Source of the DNA: a virus
DNA: 46,491 nucleotides
Strand: one strand, 5' to 3'
IMG/VR virus record: IMGVR_UViG_3300006751_004060
Span: 1 to 46,491 of that record
Made by a program: the position numbers and the translations under genes. A model generated the notes under the pieces. That model ran no database searches, was not told the origin of the DNA, and worked only from the letters and a program-made list of their open reading frames with translations. The number at the start of each line of letters is the position of its first letter. The first letter of the stretch is position 1. Shown here in pieces: positions 26,525 through 34,629 of this stretch.

Positions 26525-26816
26525 AATCTTCTTCTTCTGTTAATGTGTATATGTGCTCAAATGTCTCCAACTGTTCGTTAAACGAAACCGCGTGGTTCAA
26601 CAAGTTTTTAAGCGTCTGGTCTCCATAGAATGAGTCAAGCTCGTACACTTGATTGAGGTGTTTGGCAAACCCATCAACCATTTGTTGTAAATCCCACAAT
26701 TCCTCAGCCACATTGAGGAGTCTCACCACTACTGCGCGAGCATATGTGAAGAGTCCGATATTTAATGCGGCCGATACAAATAATATTGCGGATAGCGCTA
26801 TTTCAAGTCTTGTCAT
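26478..26816 (-). CDS. Small membrane-anchored hypothetical protein
   Basis: The protein has 112 residues. An N-terminal transmembrane helix (LEIALSAILFVSAALNIGLFTYA) is followed by a soluble region with ELDSFYGDQTLKNLLNHAVSFNEQLETFEHIYTL and a very acidic tail (EEEDFENTDTPEEAPPEEA). Small proteins of this kind occur near tail and replication genes in marine T4-like phages, without an assigned function. The ATG at 26816 overlaps the zinc-ribbon gene by 14 bases, and its last 47 bases are shared in another frame with the start of the sigma-factor gene. With its single N-terminal anchor it would be expected in the inner membrane. Confidence 0.78.
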   Translation of the reverse strand: MTRLEIALSAILFVSAALNIGLFTYARAVVVRLLNVAEELWDLQQMVDGFAKHLNQVYELDSFYGDQTLKNLLNHAVSFNEQLETFEHIYTLTEEEDFENTDTPEEAPPEEA

Positions 26817-27072
26817 ATTCTTTATTTCTTGTTTCTTTCTTTTGGTTATCTAAGATTTCACGATTATCTTCGATAAACTGATTTGTTGTGCTTCCTACGC
26901 TCTGATCTTTTTTAATATTACCCGTCTTCTTTATGTGGGGAATACTTAAGAGTTTATTTAATGACTCTTCAGTATCGCATGCTGTACAATCTTTTTTTAT
27001 TTCTTCACTTATCATGTGAAAGATTATAAAAATTTCTTCACATTTTTCACATTGATAACGGTATCTAGGCAC
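26803..27072 (-). CDS. FmdB-like zinc-ribbon protein
   Basis: The protein has 89 residues and starts at a GTG (27072). The N-terminus PRYRYQCEKCEEIF followed by KDCTACDTEE gives a CxxC...CxxC zinc ribbon of the FmdB/putative regulatory protein type. These small ribbons are common in T4-like marine phages, often close to late-regulation genes; their role is not established. The remainder is basic and polar (SIPHIKKTGNIKKDQ, NQKKETRNKEYDKT). It is followed by the membrane protein and the gp55-like factor in an overlapping series, so a role in transcription is possible, but this rests on context only. Confidence 0.75.
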   Translation of the reverse strand: MPRYRYQCEKCEEIFIIFHMISEEIKKDCTACDTEESLNKLLSIPHIKKTGNIKKDQSVGSTTNQFIEDNREILDNQKKETRNKEYDKT

Positions 27073-27078
27073 AATAAC

Positions 27079-27294
27079 TTATGCCGGCTTTGTGATTTCT
27101 TTTGTTTCGCTAAAAGCCTCTTCTTTTTGAAAATCTTCTGGCGCTCGAATTGTCGGGGGATTTTTGACAATCAGCCCCTCTCCGCCGGCTTCTAGTTCAA
27201 ATCCCTTCAAGATAGGAACAATATCCGTTTGAGACATTAAAGACTCCTGGAGCGCTAACATGATAGCTCCGAGGGCTTGGTTTGATAAATGCAT
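27079..27294 (-). CDS. Small hypothetical phage protein
   Basis: The protein has 71 residues (MHLSNQALGAIMLALQESLM, then SQTDIVPILKGFELEAGGEGLIVKNPPTIRAP). The form 'LSNQALGA.M.ALQ.SLM.QTDIVP.L' resembles small conserved proteins of marine T4-like phages, whose function is unknown. A strong AGGAGA ribosome-binding sequence lies 6-7 bases before the ATG at 27294. It sits in the small-gene block between the sugar module and the late sigma factor. Confidence 0.75.
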   Translation of the reverse strand: MHLSNQALGAIMLALQESLMSQTDIVPILKGFELEAGGEGLIVKNPPTIRAPEDFQKEEAFSETKEITKPA

Positions 27295-27295
27295 T

Positions 27296-27502
27296 TTATT
27301 CTCCTTTTATTTTTTGTATATTTCTTTCTTCGAAAGACATTTTATCGTTGTATCTGTTTCTATATACATCATAAGTAGTATATTTGTTGTTCTGGTAACT
27401 GTATGTTGTGGAGCCTATGATAATTCCGTGGCCGGCGTCCTTGACGATATAATCATCGTATTCGCTTATCCACTTCACCAAGTCGCCTGACTGGAACTTC
27501 AT
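27296..27502 (-). CDS. Small hypothetical protein, possible SH3-like beta fold
   Basis: The protein has 68 residues. FQSGDLVKWISEYDDYIVKDAGHGIIIGS followed by alternating Tyr/Thr strands (NKYTTYDVYRNRYNDKM) and a closing FEERNIQKI suggests a small beta-barrel of the 'GDLV.W....G.I' type seen in many phage proteins of unknown role. The ATG at 27502 overlaps the gmd stop by 4 bases (ATGA), so the last sugar gene and the first phage-core gene are coupled. Confidence 0.7.
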   Translation of the reverse strand: MKFQSGDLVKWISEYDDYIVKDAGHGIIIGSTTYSYQNNKYTTYDVYRNRYNDKMSFEERNIQKIKGE

Positions 27503-28491
27503 CTGACTAATCCTTTTAGATCTCCATCATACATCATTCTAGCTAATTCTTTAAATTTAACCTTTGGTTCCCATTGCAGTTTTTTCTTTGCTTTCGTGGA
27601 ATCGCCCAAAAGAAGCGGAACCTCGTGCGGTCGGAACAGTCGCTCATCGATCTTGACATGCTTATTGACACTTAGGCCGGCGTAATCGAAAACCTCATGC
27701 AAAAATTCTTCCACAGTGTGTGTTTCACCTGTTGATATGACATAGTCATCTGGGGCATCCTGCTGCAGCATTAGCCACATCGCGTCTACATAATCTCCCG
27801 CAAATCCCCAATCTCGTTTTGCTTGCAGATTCCCAAGATAGAGTTCGTCTTGAAGACCCATCTTTATGTTTGCCGCGGCCATTGTAATCTTTCTTGTTAC
27901 AAATGTTTCACCTCGGCGCGGGGATTCATGATTAAACAGGATGCCGCTGGAAGCATGTAGATTGTAGCTTTCTCTATAATTTCTGATGAGATTGTGTGCA
28001 AATACTTTGGCGCATGCGTAGGGAGATGCCGGCATCAATCTAGATTCTTCATTGAAAGGATAATCCGGATTGTCTCCAAACATTTCAGATGATGATGCTT
28101 GATATACTTTGGCATTGGGGCATACATTGCGAACTGCTTCCAGCAACCTTAAAGTGCCCATTCCAACAATCTTAGCAGTTTCTTCGGGCGTATCAAATGA
28201 TACACGTACGTGAGACTGAGCGGCTAGATTATAAATCTCATCAGGCTTGTACCGCTGGAGTAGTCTGTGTATATTTCCAGAATCAATCATGTTGCCATAC
28301 ACTAGATCAAAATTTAATATAGAATCCGTGTCTGTGAACACATGATCTATCCTATCTGTCGCAATAACAGATGTTCTCCTCTTTACTCCAACTACGCGAT
28401 ATCCTTTGTCTAACAGCAAGTCAACAAGGTAAGAGCCATCTTGCCCCGTCGCTCCCGTTACTAAGGCTACTTTCTGTCCTTCAGGTGTCAT
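27499..28491 (-). CDS. gmd: GDP-mannose 4,6-dehydratase
   Basis: The protein has 330 residues and matches Gmd of the extended SDR family. It shows the NAD(P)-binding TGATGQDGSY (residues 13-22), the catalytic SSSEMFG and YACAK (YxxxK), and the Gmd-specific SPRRGETFVTRKI and NLQAKRDWGFAGDYV. It converts GDP-mannose to GDP-4-keto-6-deoxy-mannose. It lies directly downstream of the GDP-fucose synthase gene, overlapping it by 11 bases; the pair gives GDP-L-fucose. It is the last sugar gene before the tail-side genes. A strong call for family and reaction. Confidence 0.93.
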   Translation of the reverse strand: MTPEGQKVALVTGATGQDGSYLVDLLLDKGYRVVGVKRRTSVIATDRIDHVFTDTDSILNFDLVYGNMIDSGNIHRLLQRYKPDEIYNLAAQSHVRVSFDTPEETAKIVGMGTLRLLEAVRNVCPNAKVYQASSSEMFGDNPDYPFNEESRLMPASPYACAKVFAHNLIRNYRESYNLHASSGILFNHESPRRGETFVTRKITMAAANIKMGLQDELYLGNLQAKRDWGFAGDYVDAMWLMLQQDAPDDYVISTGETHTVEEFLHEVFDYAGLSVNKHVKIDERLFRPHEVPLLLGDSTKAKKKLQWEPKVKFKELARMMYDGDLKGLVR

Positions 28492-29410
28492 TTAAATCTC
28501 CATTTTGTAAATACCAATCATAGGTTTTCTTAATTCCTTCTTTGAACGGGGTGAACTGGTAGTAACCCACCATCTTCATGAACTGTTTGTTACAACCATC
28601 TTTCCTGTATTGTCCGTCCATTTTCCCATTAAAGTATATTCCCACATTTTTATCAATTTGTTTAGTTAATATTTTGGCCATGTCTAGAATTGATATGTTT
28701 TCTGACGGGGCTACTATCAGCGGAACATCGCTGTTGTGTTCTTCTATTAGTATTGGGATCAGTTCGCACAAATCATCAACATACAACTGCTGTCTTAAGG
28801 GGAGGCCCGAGCCCCATAGTTCAATCTTGGCGCCATTCTCTGTATTTGCTACTTTGTGGATCAAAGAGGCGACAAAGTGCGAATGCTCTTTTCCAAAATG
28901 GTCGCCCGGTCCGTATAAGTTGGATGGGCTAAAGGTCGAGTAGTTCATTCCATATTGCTTTCTATAGGCGCTACTGGCCACGTGGAGCATCCTCTTCGTC
29001 ATTCCATAGGAGAAATTAGTTTCGGCTGGAGGCCCAGAAAACAATTTTCCTTCTTCAAATGGAAACATCTCCATATCTTCTGGGAATGCGCATGTGCTCA
29101 AGGATGATAAAACCCTACTTATGCCTGCCTTATAGGCTTGATGAATTACGTTGGTGTTCATCATCGTGTTTGTATAGTAAAAGTCTGCTGGATTTTCAAT
29201 GTTATCTTTTATGCCTCCAACACGACCAGCGAGGTGCAGCACAGCTTCCGGCTTAGTATCGCCAAAAAGTTCACGTACGCAGATGTCGCTTGTCAGATCA
29301 CAATCTTTAGATGATACATAAACCCAATCTGGTTGTTGTAGTTTAAGTCTTCTTCCGAGAAATCCGCTGCCCCCTGTTACCAAGACGTTATCGTTTTTTT
29401 CCGATATCAC
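28481..29410 (-). CDS. fcl: GDP-L-fucose synthase (GDP-4-keto-6-deoxymannose epimerase/reductase)
   Basis: The protein has 309 residues. VLVTGGSGFLG is the NADP-binding motif. HLAGRVGGIKDNIENPADFYYTN is typical of GDP-fucose synthases, as are SLSTCAFPE, the catalytic YGMTK (YxxxK), and NLYGPGDHFGKEHSHFVASLI with the conserved His after the Tyr-Gly-Pro. With Gmd it completes the GDP-mannose to GDP-L-fucose route. The start is a GTG at 29410 (GTGA overlap of 4 bases with the isomerase gene), preceded by GGGAG. It ends 11 bases inside gmd. No fucosyltransferase can be singled out in the window. Confidence 0.92.
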   Translation of the reverse strand: MISEKNDNVLVTGGSGFLGRRLKLQQPDWVYVSSKDCDLTSDICVRELFGDTKPEAVLHLAGRVGGIKDNIENPADFYYTNTMMNTNVIHQAYKAGISRVLSSLSTCAFPEDMEMFPFEEGKLFSGPPAETNFSYGMTKRMLHVASSAYRKQYGMNYSTFSPSNLYGPGDHFGKEHSHFVASLIHKVANTENGAKIELWGSGLPLRQQLYVDDLCELIPILIEEHNSDVPLIVAPSENISILDMAKILTKQIDKNVGIYFNGKMDGQYRKDGCNKQFMKMVGYYQFTPFKEGIKKTYDWYLQNGDLNDT

Positions 29411-29988
29411 AAATTTCTCCCGTGAAGCCCAATATACTCCTTCTCTCTATCGGCAATCATATCACACACCATGACAAGCCAAATCATGTGGATTGATTCG
29501 ACAACATTATAGTCGTCACTATCAAGCCAAAAGTTGAGATCGCCCATCTGACGAAGTGGGTTATCGGCCCTAAAGCCCGTAAAGGTTACAACCTTGCATC
29601 CCTTTTTGTGTGCGCGCAGTGCAGCATTAATAGCATTTTGAGATTGTCCAGATGAGCTTACTAACACTACAATGTCATCAGTGTCCGCATATAACTTTAC
29701 AGTTCTTTCCATAAAATCTTCATATCCAAAGTCATTTGCAAAACACGTTATGAAGTTCGGGTCATTCATCGCATGACAACGAATAGCTAACTGGTTTGTG
29801 TAGTCCAAAGCCGCATGACTGGCAATCGTTGTGCTGGCGCCATTCCCTGCAAAATATACAGTCTTGTTGTTGTTGCGGGCTTCCAAAATCATGTCACGGA
29901 ATTCCAGCATATGTTGGCGCGTTTCTTCATACTCCAGGCATCGGCGATATTCGCTAAATCTTTTATTAAACCATTGTTCGTCAGTCAT
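29407..29988 (-). CDS. SIS-domain phosphosugar isomerase, GmhA-like
   Basis: The protein has 193 residues, the usual size for GmhA (sedoheptulose-7-phosphate isomerase). TVYFAGNGASTTIASHAALDYTNQ corresponds to the GmhA 'GNGgSaadA.H.a' substrate loop, VLVSSSGQSQN is the SIS Ser-rich phosphate-binding loop, and VVESIHMIWLVMVCDMI is the terminal helix with the conserved Glu/His. GmhA makes D-glycero-D-manno-heptose 7-phosphate from sedoheptulose 7-phosphate. Because an FGGY kinase of sedoheptulokinase type is also present, a C7 substrate is plausible. A strong AGAGGGG sequence precedes the ATG at 29988. Exact substrate is not certain. Confidence 0.85.
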   Translation of the reverse strand: MTDEQWFNKRFSEYRRCLEYEETRQHMLEFRDMILEARNNNKTVYFAGNGASTTIASHAALDYTNQLAIRCHAMNDPNFITCFANDFGYEDFMERTVKLYADTDDIVVLVSSSGQSQNAINAALRAHKKGCKVVTFTGFRADNPLRQMGDLNFWLDSDDYNVVESIHMIWLVMVCDMIADREKEYIGLHGRNL

Positions 29989-29989
29989 A

Positions 29990-30976
29990 TTATTTCCCCT
30001 CTGCGTATATTCTGTCGATTATACGCATCAATTTTAATGCGTCAGTTGTGTTTCCAATCTCTACTGCTTTTTGATTTTCAATACAATCAAAAAAGTGTTG
30101 TATTTCTGAGTCCCAAGAATTATTAGCGTCGTAAGAGATACTTTCTTCATCACTCCATGTTGCCATAGGGGCTTCGGTTCGGTTCTTAACAACGGTCAAC
30201 ACTTCGGGCCCATAAGTTCCAGAAGATGTCTTGAGGCCGTTTATTGTGAAATACCCCTTTTCCAAAAAGATCTCAAATGAAAACAAGTGGCGCCACTGGG
30301 TCATTGTTGAATGAAGAGACGCTGTGACCCCCGTATCGTTGTTTTTTAGAATCGCAAATACATTGTCTTCTACGCCGGCAGTCTTCCAGTATTGATTTGA
30401 AACGAATGCGCGCACGTCATGAAAATCGTTAACCAGATATAAAAATAAATCAAGCATATGAATTCCCTGATCGATTAATATACCGCCGCCGGATAACTCT
30501 CTCTTGGCGCGCCAGCCATCGAAAAACTCTTCACTAGAACTTTTACCATAGCGGCCGCGCATCCACAAAATGTTTCCATACTCTCCGCTCTCGATCAGCC
30601 GCTTAAGTGTCATGATGCTTTCGTGATGGCGATGGTTAAAGCCGTACATCAGCACTTTGCCAGATGTTTTTTCTACATCTATAATCTCTTCTACCTCTTG
30701 TGCTGTGAGCGCCGGCGGTTTCTCGCAGAATGCGTGCTTGTTAGACTCCAAAGCTTTGATAACCAATTCTTTGTTTAAGTAATTCGGTGTACAAACAAAT
30801 ATTGCGTCCAGATTTGGGTTGCTGAACATTTCCTCATGATCTGACAGCGCACAAGAGAGGCCGGCCGTATTTTTCGGTTCAACATCATAGACTGCATCAA
30901 CAATGTGGCCGCACTTTTCAATAGCGCTTTTGCGTATTTGGCCCATTTTGCCCATGCCAATAATCCCAACATTCAT
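29990..30976 (-). CDS. Gfo/Idh/MocA-family NAD(P)-dependent sugar oxidoreductase
   Basis: The protein has 328 residues. The N-terminal Rossmann motif is GIIGMGKMGQIRKSAIE, followed by the family's EKP motif in HAFCEKPPALTAQEVEEII, and a C-terminal beta-sheet domain with GGGILIDQGIHMLDLFLYLVND (the conserved Asp/His helix). Family members oxidise or reduce hydroxyls of sugars, inositols or nucleotide sugars; the substrate here cannot be read. Its start overlaps the stop of the upstream hydroxyacid-dehydrogenase gene by 4 bases (ATGA). In this cluster it may work on a C7 or amino sugar branch, which is inference. Confidence 0.85.
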   Translation of the reverse strand: MNVGIIGMGKMGQIRKSAIEKCGHIVDAVYDVEPKNTAGLSCALSDHEEMFSNPNLDAIFVCTPNYLNKELVIKALESNKHAFCEKPPALTAQEVEEIIDVEKTSGKVLMYGFNHRHHESIMTLKRLIESGEYGNILWMRGRYGKSSSEEFFDGWRAKRELSGGGILIDQGIHMLDLFLYLVNDFHDVRAFVSNQYWKTAGVEDNVFAILKNNDTGVTASLHSTMTQWRHLFSFEIFLEKGYFTINGLKTSSGTYGPEVLTVVKNRTEAPMATWSDEESISYDANNSWDSEIQHFFDCIENQKAVEIGNTTDALKLMRIIDRIYAEGK

Positions 30977-31788
30977 AAAGACAGCTCCGCAATAAACGCC
31001 TTAAAATCTTTTGCAGTTTCAATTAAAAACTTATCGCATGTGCTGGCAACATGCGGAGTCATATAAAACAAATTGGGGTGATATTTCAACATCTTACCGC
31101 GATATGGCTCTTCCCAGTATACATCAAATGCTGCGGTAAGGCGCGCAGAGGAAATCTCTGCTTCCAAAGCCCCTTCGTTGACAATCGGGCCTCTTGCAGT
31201 ATTGATCAAAATCGCACCATCCTTCATCCAGCCAAGCTTTTCTGCGTCTATAAAATTGTGAGTGGTCGGAGTCAAAGGAATATGAAGGCTTACACAATCT
31301 GCTAATCGAAACTTCTCCTCAAGAACATCACTCGGATCCTCTGTCACATCATATGTGTCGACATGCATAAAATTAGTCATCTTAGATTGCACTAAACTTC
31401 CAATCTTCCCGGCGCCAACAATCAAAAGCCGGGTATCGCCCAAAAACCGCCTAGGCTTCTTTGACCAATCGTGTATATTCCCGGTTACCCACGGCCGATA
31501 CATCATATGAAAAATCATCTGACATGTAAAATTGGCTGTTTCCTCGTGGATATGGCCCTTGGCAGCATCAGAGGGGAGCCGAACTGATATACCGCGGCCC
31601 GCGGCCTCGGTGTAGGGCACGTTGTTGTCACCTACGCCGGCACGAAAGATACCCTTTGTGGCCGGAAAATCACTCAAGTCGATGGATTTACCTCCAAGTA
31701 GCAAGATTTCTGCTTTTTCTTTATCATCAATTATTTCCAAATCGTCGATATGACCATCTAATGTTTTCGTATTCGCCCATATTCTCAT
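30973..31788 (-). CDS. D-isomer-specific 2-hydroxyacid dehydrogenase family protein
   Basis: The protein has 271 residues from the ATG at 31788; a longer TTG start at 31818 would overlap the aminotransferase gene and is less likely. It shows the NAD-binding motif LLIVGAGKIGSLV, the catalytic Arg in INTARGPIVNEGAL, the conserved acidic region AAFDVYWEEP, and the catalytic His in MTPHVAS. The N-terminal catalytic half is shorter than in typical 310-330-residue members. Such enzymes reduce 2-keto acids or oxidise 2-hydroxy acids, as in phosphoglycerate dehydrogenase. It lies between the aminotransferase and the Gfo/Idh/MocA gene. Confidence 0.85.
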   Translation of the reverse strand: MRIWANTKTLDGHIDDLEIIDDKEKAEILLLGGKSIDLSDFPATKGIFRAGVGDNNVPYTEAAGRGISVRLPSDAAKGHIHEETANFTCQMIFHMMYRPWVTGNIHDWSKKPRRFLGDTRLLIVGAGKIGSLVQSKMTNFMHVDTYDVTEDPSDVLEEKFRLADCVSLHIPLTPTTHNFIDAEKLGWMKDGAILINTARGPIVNEGALEAEISSARLTAAFDVYWEEPYRGKMLKYHPNLFYMTPHVASTCDKFLIETAKDFKAFIAELSL

Positions 31789-31792
31789 ATTA

Positions 31793-32953
31793 TTATAAAG
31801 ATTTCCTAAAAATATCAATCGCTAAATCAATTTCTGCTTTTTTTACATTCAAATTCGGCCTCAATCTAATGGATTTTTTGCCTGTTTTGTTGCAAATAAG
31901 GCCATTTTTATATAAATCTTCTATTAAGATATCACGTTTTTCGTCGGTTGGCAAGTCAAAACCGACTATTAGGCCACAATTTCTTAAGTTTAATACGCCA
32001 TCCATCTCTGACAAGCCATTTATAAGTCTTTTACTTTGCTTGTTGACGTTACCCAATATATTGTATGCTTTGTATGCCATCATGACATATTTACATCTCA
32101 CCATATCAGCGACATCGCCATCCCATGTGACCTCAAGTCTAACAGACTTCTTTGGGCTAAAGATTTCTCCATACTTTTCTTTTGCCATTATACCAGAGAG
32201 TTGGGTTTTCTTGCCGAAAATCAGAATATCTGGCTCGACATCTAAATGTTCAAAATACCAAAGTTTTCCGGTACCGCCAAATCCTATTTGTATTTCATCA
32301 AAAACCAGAGGTACATCATATTCATCACACATTTCACGAAGAGATTTAAAAAACTCTTTATCAAAATGAATGTCCCCTGCGCTGCATTGAATCGGCTCAA
32401 CCAGCAGACACGTGGCGTCTTCGTTCATTAGAGTTCTGGCTACTTCTATTAAATCTGGGCGTATCTTTGTGGAGTAGGCCTCCGGTAATCCAGACAGTCT
32501 TGCGTCGGCGCCCGGGAATCTAGAAGTGACAAATCCTCCGTAACTGTTGATGCCGTGAAAACTATTTTCAAACGAGACAATATTCGGAGTGTGATAATTT
32601 TTGTATTCCAGACATGTTTTGATGGCAGCTTCGACTGCCAAGGCACCGGTACAGGAATAATGGAAATGTTTAAACAATCCCTTTCCTGCATATTCTTTAA
32701 ACATTCTATCAAACTCTATTGTCTCATCGGAAACGAACTCGCAGTTGTTAATCTTAAAACTAGAAACACGCATGTACTCATCGACAAACTCTTTGGTTTT
32801 AAAAATCGGATGATTATATCCGAGAGGCAACGAAGCGTACATACCAAAGAAATCCAGCAGTTCTCTGTCTGAATTTTTGTCATACAAATAGGAACCGTGA
32901 CTTTTCTCAAAGTCAACATTGATTCCAAGTTTAGTACTACGTGCAATATTCAT
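31793..32953 (-). CDS. Class-III PLP aminotransferase, L-lysine 6-aminotransferase-like
   Basis: The protein has 386 residues. FEKSHGSYLYDKNSDRELLDFFGMYASLPLGYNHP is very close in form to bacterial L-lysine 6-transaminase (Lat). Other Lat-like features are HFHYSCTGALAVEAAIKT (cofactor phosphate loop), LLVEPIQCSAGDIHF, VFDEIQIGFGGTGKLW (Asp that contacts the PLP ring nitrogen), and FGKKTQLSGIMA with the Schiff-base Lys among K248/K249. Lat makes alpha-aminoadipic semialdehyde from lysine. In a sugar cluster it could instead transaminate a keto sugar, or supply a lysine-derived substituent; the sequence cannot decide. Start ATG at 32953 is one base from the upstream SDR stop. Confidence 0.88.
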   Translation of the reverse strand: MNIARSTKLGINVDFEKSHGSYLYDKNSDRELLDFFGMYASLPLGYNHPIFKTKEFVDEYMRVSSFKINNCEFVSDETIEFDRMFKEYAGKGLFKHFHYSCTGALAVEAAIKTCLEYKNYHTPNIVSFENSFHGINSYGGFVTSRFPGADARLSGLPEAYSTKIRPDLIEVARTLMNEDATCLLVEPIQCSAGDIHFDKEFFKSLREMCDEYDVPLVFDEIQIGFGGTGKLWYFEHLDVEPDILIFGKKTQLSGIMAKEKYGEIFSPKKSVRLEVTWDGDVADMVRCKYVMMAYKAYNILGNVNKQSKRLINGLSEMDGVLNLRNCGLIVGFDLPTDEKRDILIEDLYKNGLICNKTGKKSIRLRPNLNVKKAEIDLAIDIFRKSL

Positions 32954-32954
32954 A

Positions 32955-33677
32955 TTAAATGTTTACAAATCCGCCATCAGCAACAATGTTCTGTCCTGAT
33001 ATATAAGTGTTCAGCCGGCTAGCCACAAACAATACAACTCGTGATATCTCATCCACCTCTGCCATACGGCGCATTGGAATCTGTTGTGCTATCTCTTTCA
33101 TTCTTTCTGGACCCAGCACATTCCGAGTAAGATCGGTGAGCGTGAAGCCCGGAGAAACAGCGTTAATGAGTACGTTATATTGTGCCAGCTCGGCTGCTGA
33201 CGCAAGAGTTAGCCCTCTTAGACCAAACTTGCTACTAGAATAACTGGCGCGCTTGGGTGTGCTTATCTCGCTCCATACTGAGGCGATGTTAACAACACGC
33301 CCATACTTTCTTCTAACCATGGAGTGAGAAACAGCCTGTTGAACCTTGAAAGGTGCTGTTAGGTTTACTTTAATGATATCGTTCCAATCTTCGTGTTTAA
33401 CTTCGCGGAAAGGATCGATTCTATTGATACCTGCATTATTGACGCATACATCAAATGTTTCATTCGATATCATATTGAGAAAATCGTCGGTTGAAGAATC
33501 ATCCAGAAAGTTAACCGGAACAAATTGTATGTTTTGGCTGATCTTTCCTTTGGGTTCTTTTGTGCCCGTGATAATAACTTGGGCGCCGAGATCGACAAGA
33601 TCTTCGGCTATCTGTTTGCCGATGCCGCGAGTGCCACCGGTGACGAGGGCATTCTGATTTGTAAAATCAATTTTCAT
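32955..33677 (-). CDS. Short-chain dehydrogenase/reductase (FabG-like SDR)
   Basis: The protein has 240 residues from the ATG at 33677, which has GAGG six bases upstream; an earlier ATG at 33689 lacks a good site. It has the TGGTRGIGKQ cofactor motif, NNAGI, the catalytic Ser in VVNIASVWSE, and YSSSKFG (YxxxK). The C-terminus (PGFTLTDLTRNVLG, DGGFVNI) is standard for classical SDRs. It would reduce a keto group on a sugar or nucleotide sugar; the substrate is not visible. It overlaps the upstream gene by 11 bases. Confidence 0.88.
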   Translation of the reverse strand: MKIDFTNQNALVTGGTRGIGKQIAEDLVDLGAQVIITGTKEPKGKISQNIQFVPVNFLDDSSTDDFLNMISNETFDVCVNNAGINRIDPFREVKHEDWNDIIKVNLTAPFKVQQAVSHSMVRRKYGRVVNIASVWSEISTPKRASYSSSKFGLRGLTLASAAELAQYNVLINAVSPGFTLTDLTRNVLGPERMKEIAQQIPMRRMAEVDEISRVVLFVASRLNTYISGQNIVADGGFVNI

Positions 33678-34629
33678 TACTTGCCTCATAACTTTTTAAT
33701 AATTCTTCTAAATCAGCGTACTCAAACAAGTCATTGATGATGGATCCTGGGGAACACGATATTACTTCAAAAGTTTCATCCGAGCACAAATAGCCGTTGA
33801 GGTCCCAAGATGAGTATCTCGAAATGCCATATTCGTCCAGCACATTTTCACCTGGGCCGCCACCGTTGGCAATAATGTGCCATGGTTCGAGGTAGTAGCT
33901 CGGGTCGCCGAAATCTTTGCCAAGATCGAATTCATCAACATGAAAATAATCTGGATGGAAGTGTTGCAAATCTTGGCCGGCGAGAAGAGACTCCTTCCGG
34001 CTGGAATATTTGGCATCAACTCCAAGTATAATAGCTCTTTTATACCCCAAGGCATATGCCAAGTTTACCGCAAAGGCGCCTCCAGAACCGCGAAAATGTA
34101 AACCGTATCCGCGTTGGCCTTCTTCCCAAAAATCTATTGCATGGTTCTGACCACCGGGGAGGCGGTGGGTCTCGGCAAGGCGATGAAACCTTTTTTGCGC
34201 CAGTGCAGAATCTACAAAGCACGATTCATATTTTTCAATAACCTCATCTCCCCATGAGCTTTGGCCACGAGGCGGCATTAAAATAAGTTTCGACTCGGCA
34301 TGTGGGCCGGGTCCTAGACGATTGGGTGTTTGAGTGAATTCGTCGCTAGCGGCCGGAAGATAGTCGGCTAAAATAAAAAACCTTTCAATCTCGCAGTCTG
34401 CTCTCATCATTGGCAAGATGGCCGGCTCAAAAGTCTTTTGTATTAATTTCGCATCAATACAAAGATAGTATTTCGGCCAGAAACCCCAATCATCGTATGC
34501 GATATATTGTCGATTAAGAGAAATGGTGTTTAGCCCTTTTAATAACTTAATATCAACTTTATTTAAACATGGGCCGGAGCCAATAACAAACATCGTCTCA
34601 TTCAGAGATATTTCATCAGGCCCCTTCAT
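33667..34629 (-). CDS. Putative glycosyltransferase, GT42 sialyltransferase-like / MptE-like (DUF115) fold
   Basis: The protein has 320 residues from the ATG at 34629, preceded by GGAG; a longer ATG at 34671 would overlap the upstream gene by 56 bases. The start (FVIGSGPCLNKVDIKLLKGLNTISLNRQYIA, then FWPKYYLCIDAKL) and the later GSGGAFAVNLAYALGYKRAIILGVDAKY match the layout of GT42 sialyltransferases (GNGPSL.., R.N.f, then 'SG.....A..LGYKEIYL.G.D') and of MptE-like DUF115 proteins. Both fold families handle CMP- or nucleotide-linked substrates. Its place directly after the CMP-nonulosonate synthetase supports a transferase role, but it lacks experimental support and could be a DUF115 protein of another function. 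Confidence 0.65.
   Translation of the reverse strand: MKGPDEISLNETMFVIGSGPCLNKVDIKLLKGLNTISLNRQYIAYDDWGFWPKYYLCIDAKLIQKTFEPAILPMMRADCEIERFFILADYLPAASDEFTQTPNRLGPGPHAESKLILMPPRGQSSWGDEVIEKYESCFVDSALAQKRFHRLAETHRLPGGQNHAIDFWEEGQRGYGLHFRGSGGAFAVNLAYALGYKRAIILGVDAKYSSRKESLLAGQDLQHFHPDYFHVDEFDLGKDFGDPSYYLEPWHIIANGGGPGENVLDEYGISRYSSWDLNGYLCSDETFEVISCSPGSIINDLFEYADLEELLKSYEASNEN

Noticed and set aside
31656-32369. 237-codon plus-strand open frame
   Set aside because: It lies antisense to the 2-hydroxyacid dehydrogenase and aminotransferase genes, which have clear motifs; its own product is low-complexity with no recognisable domain.
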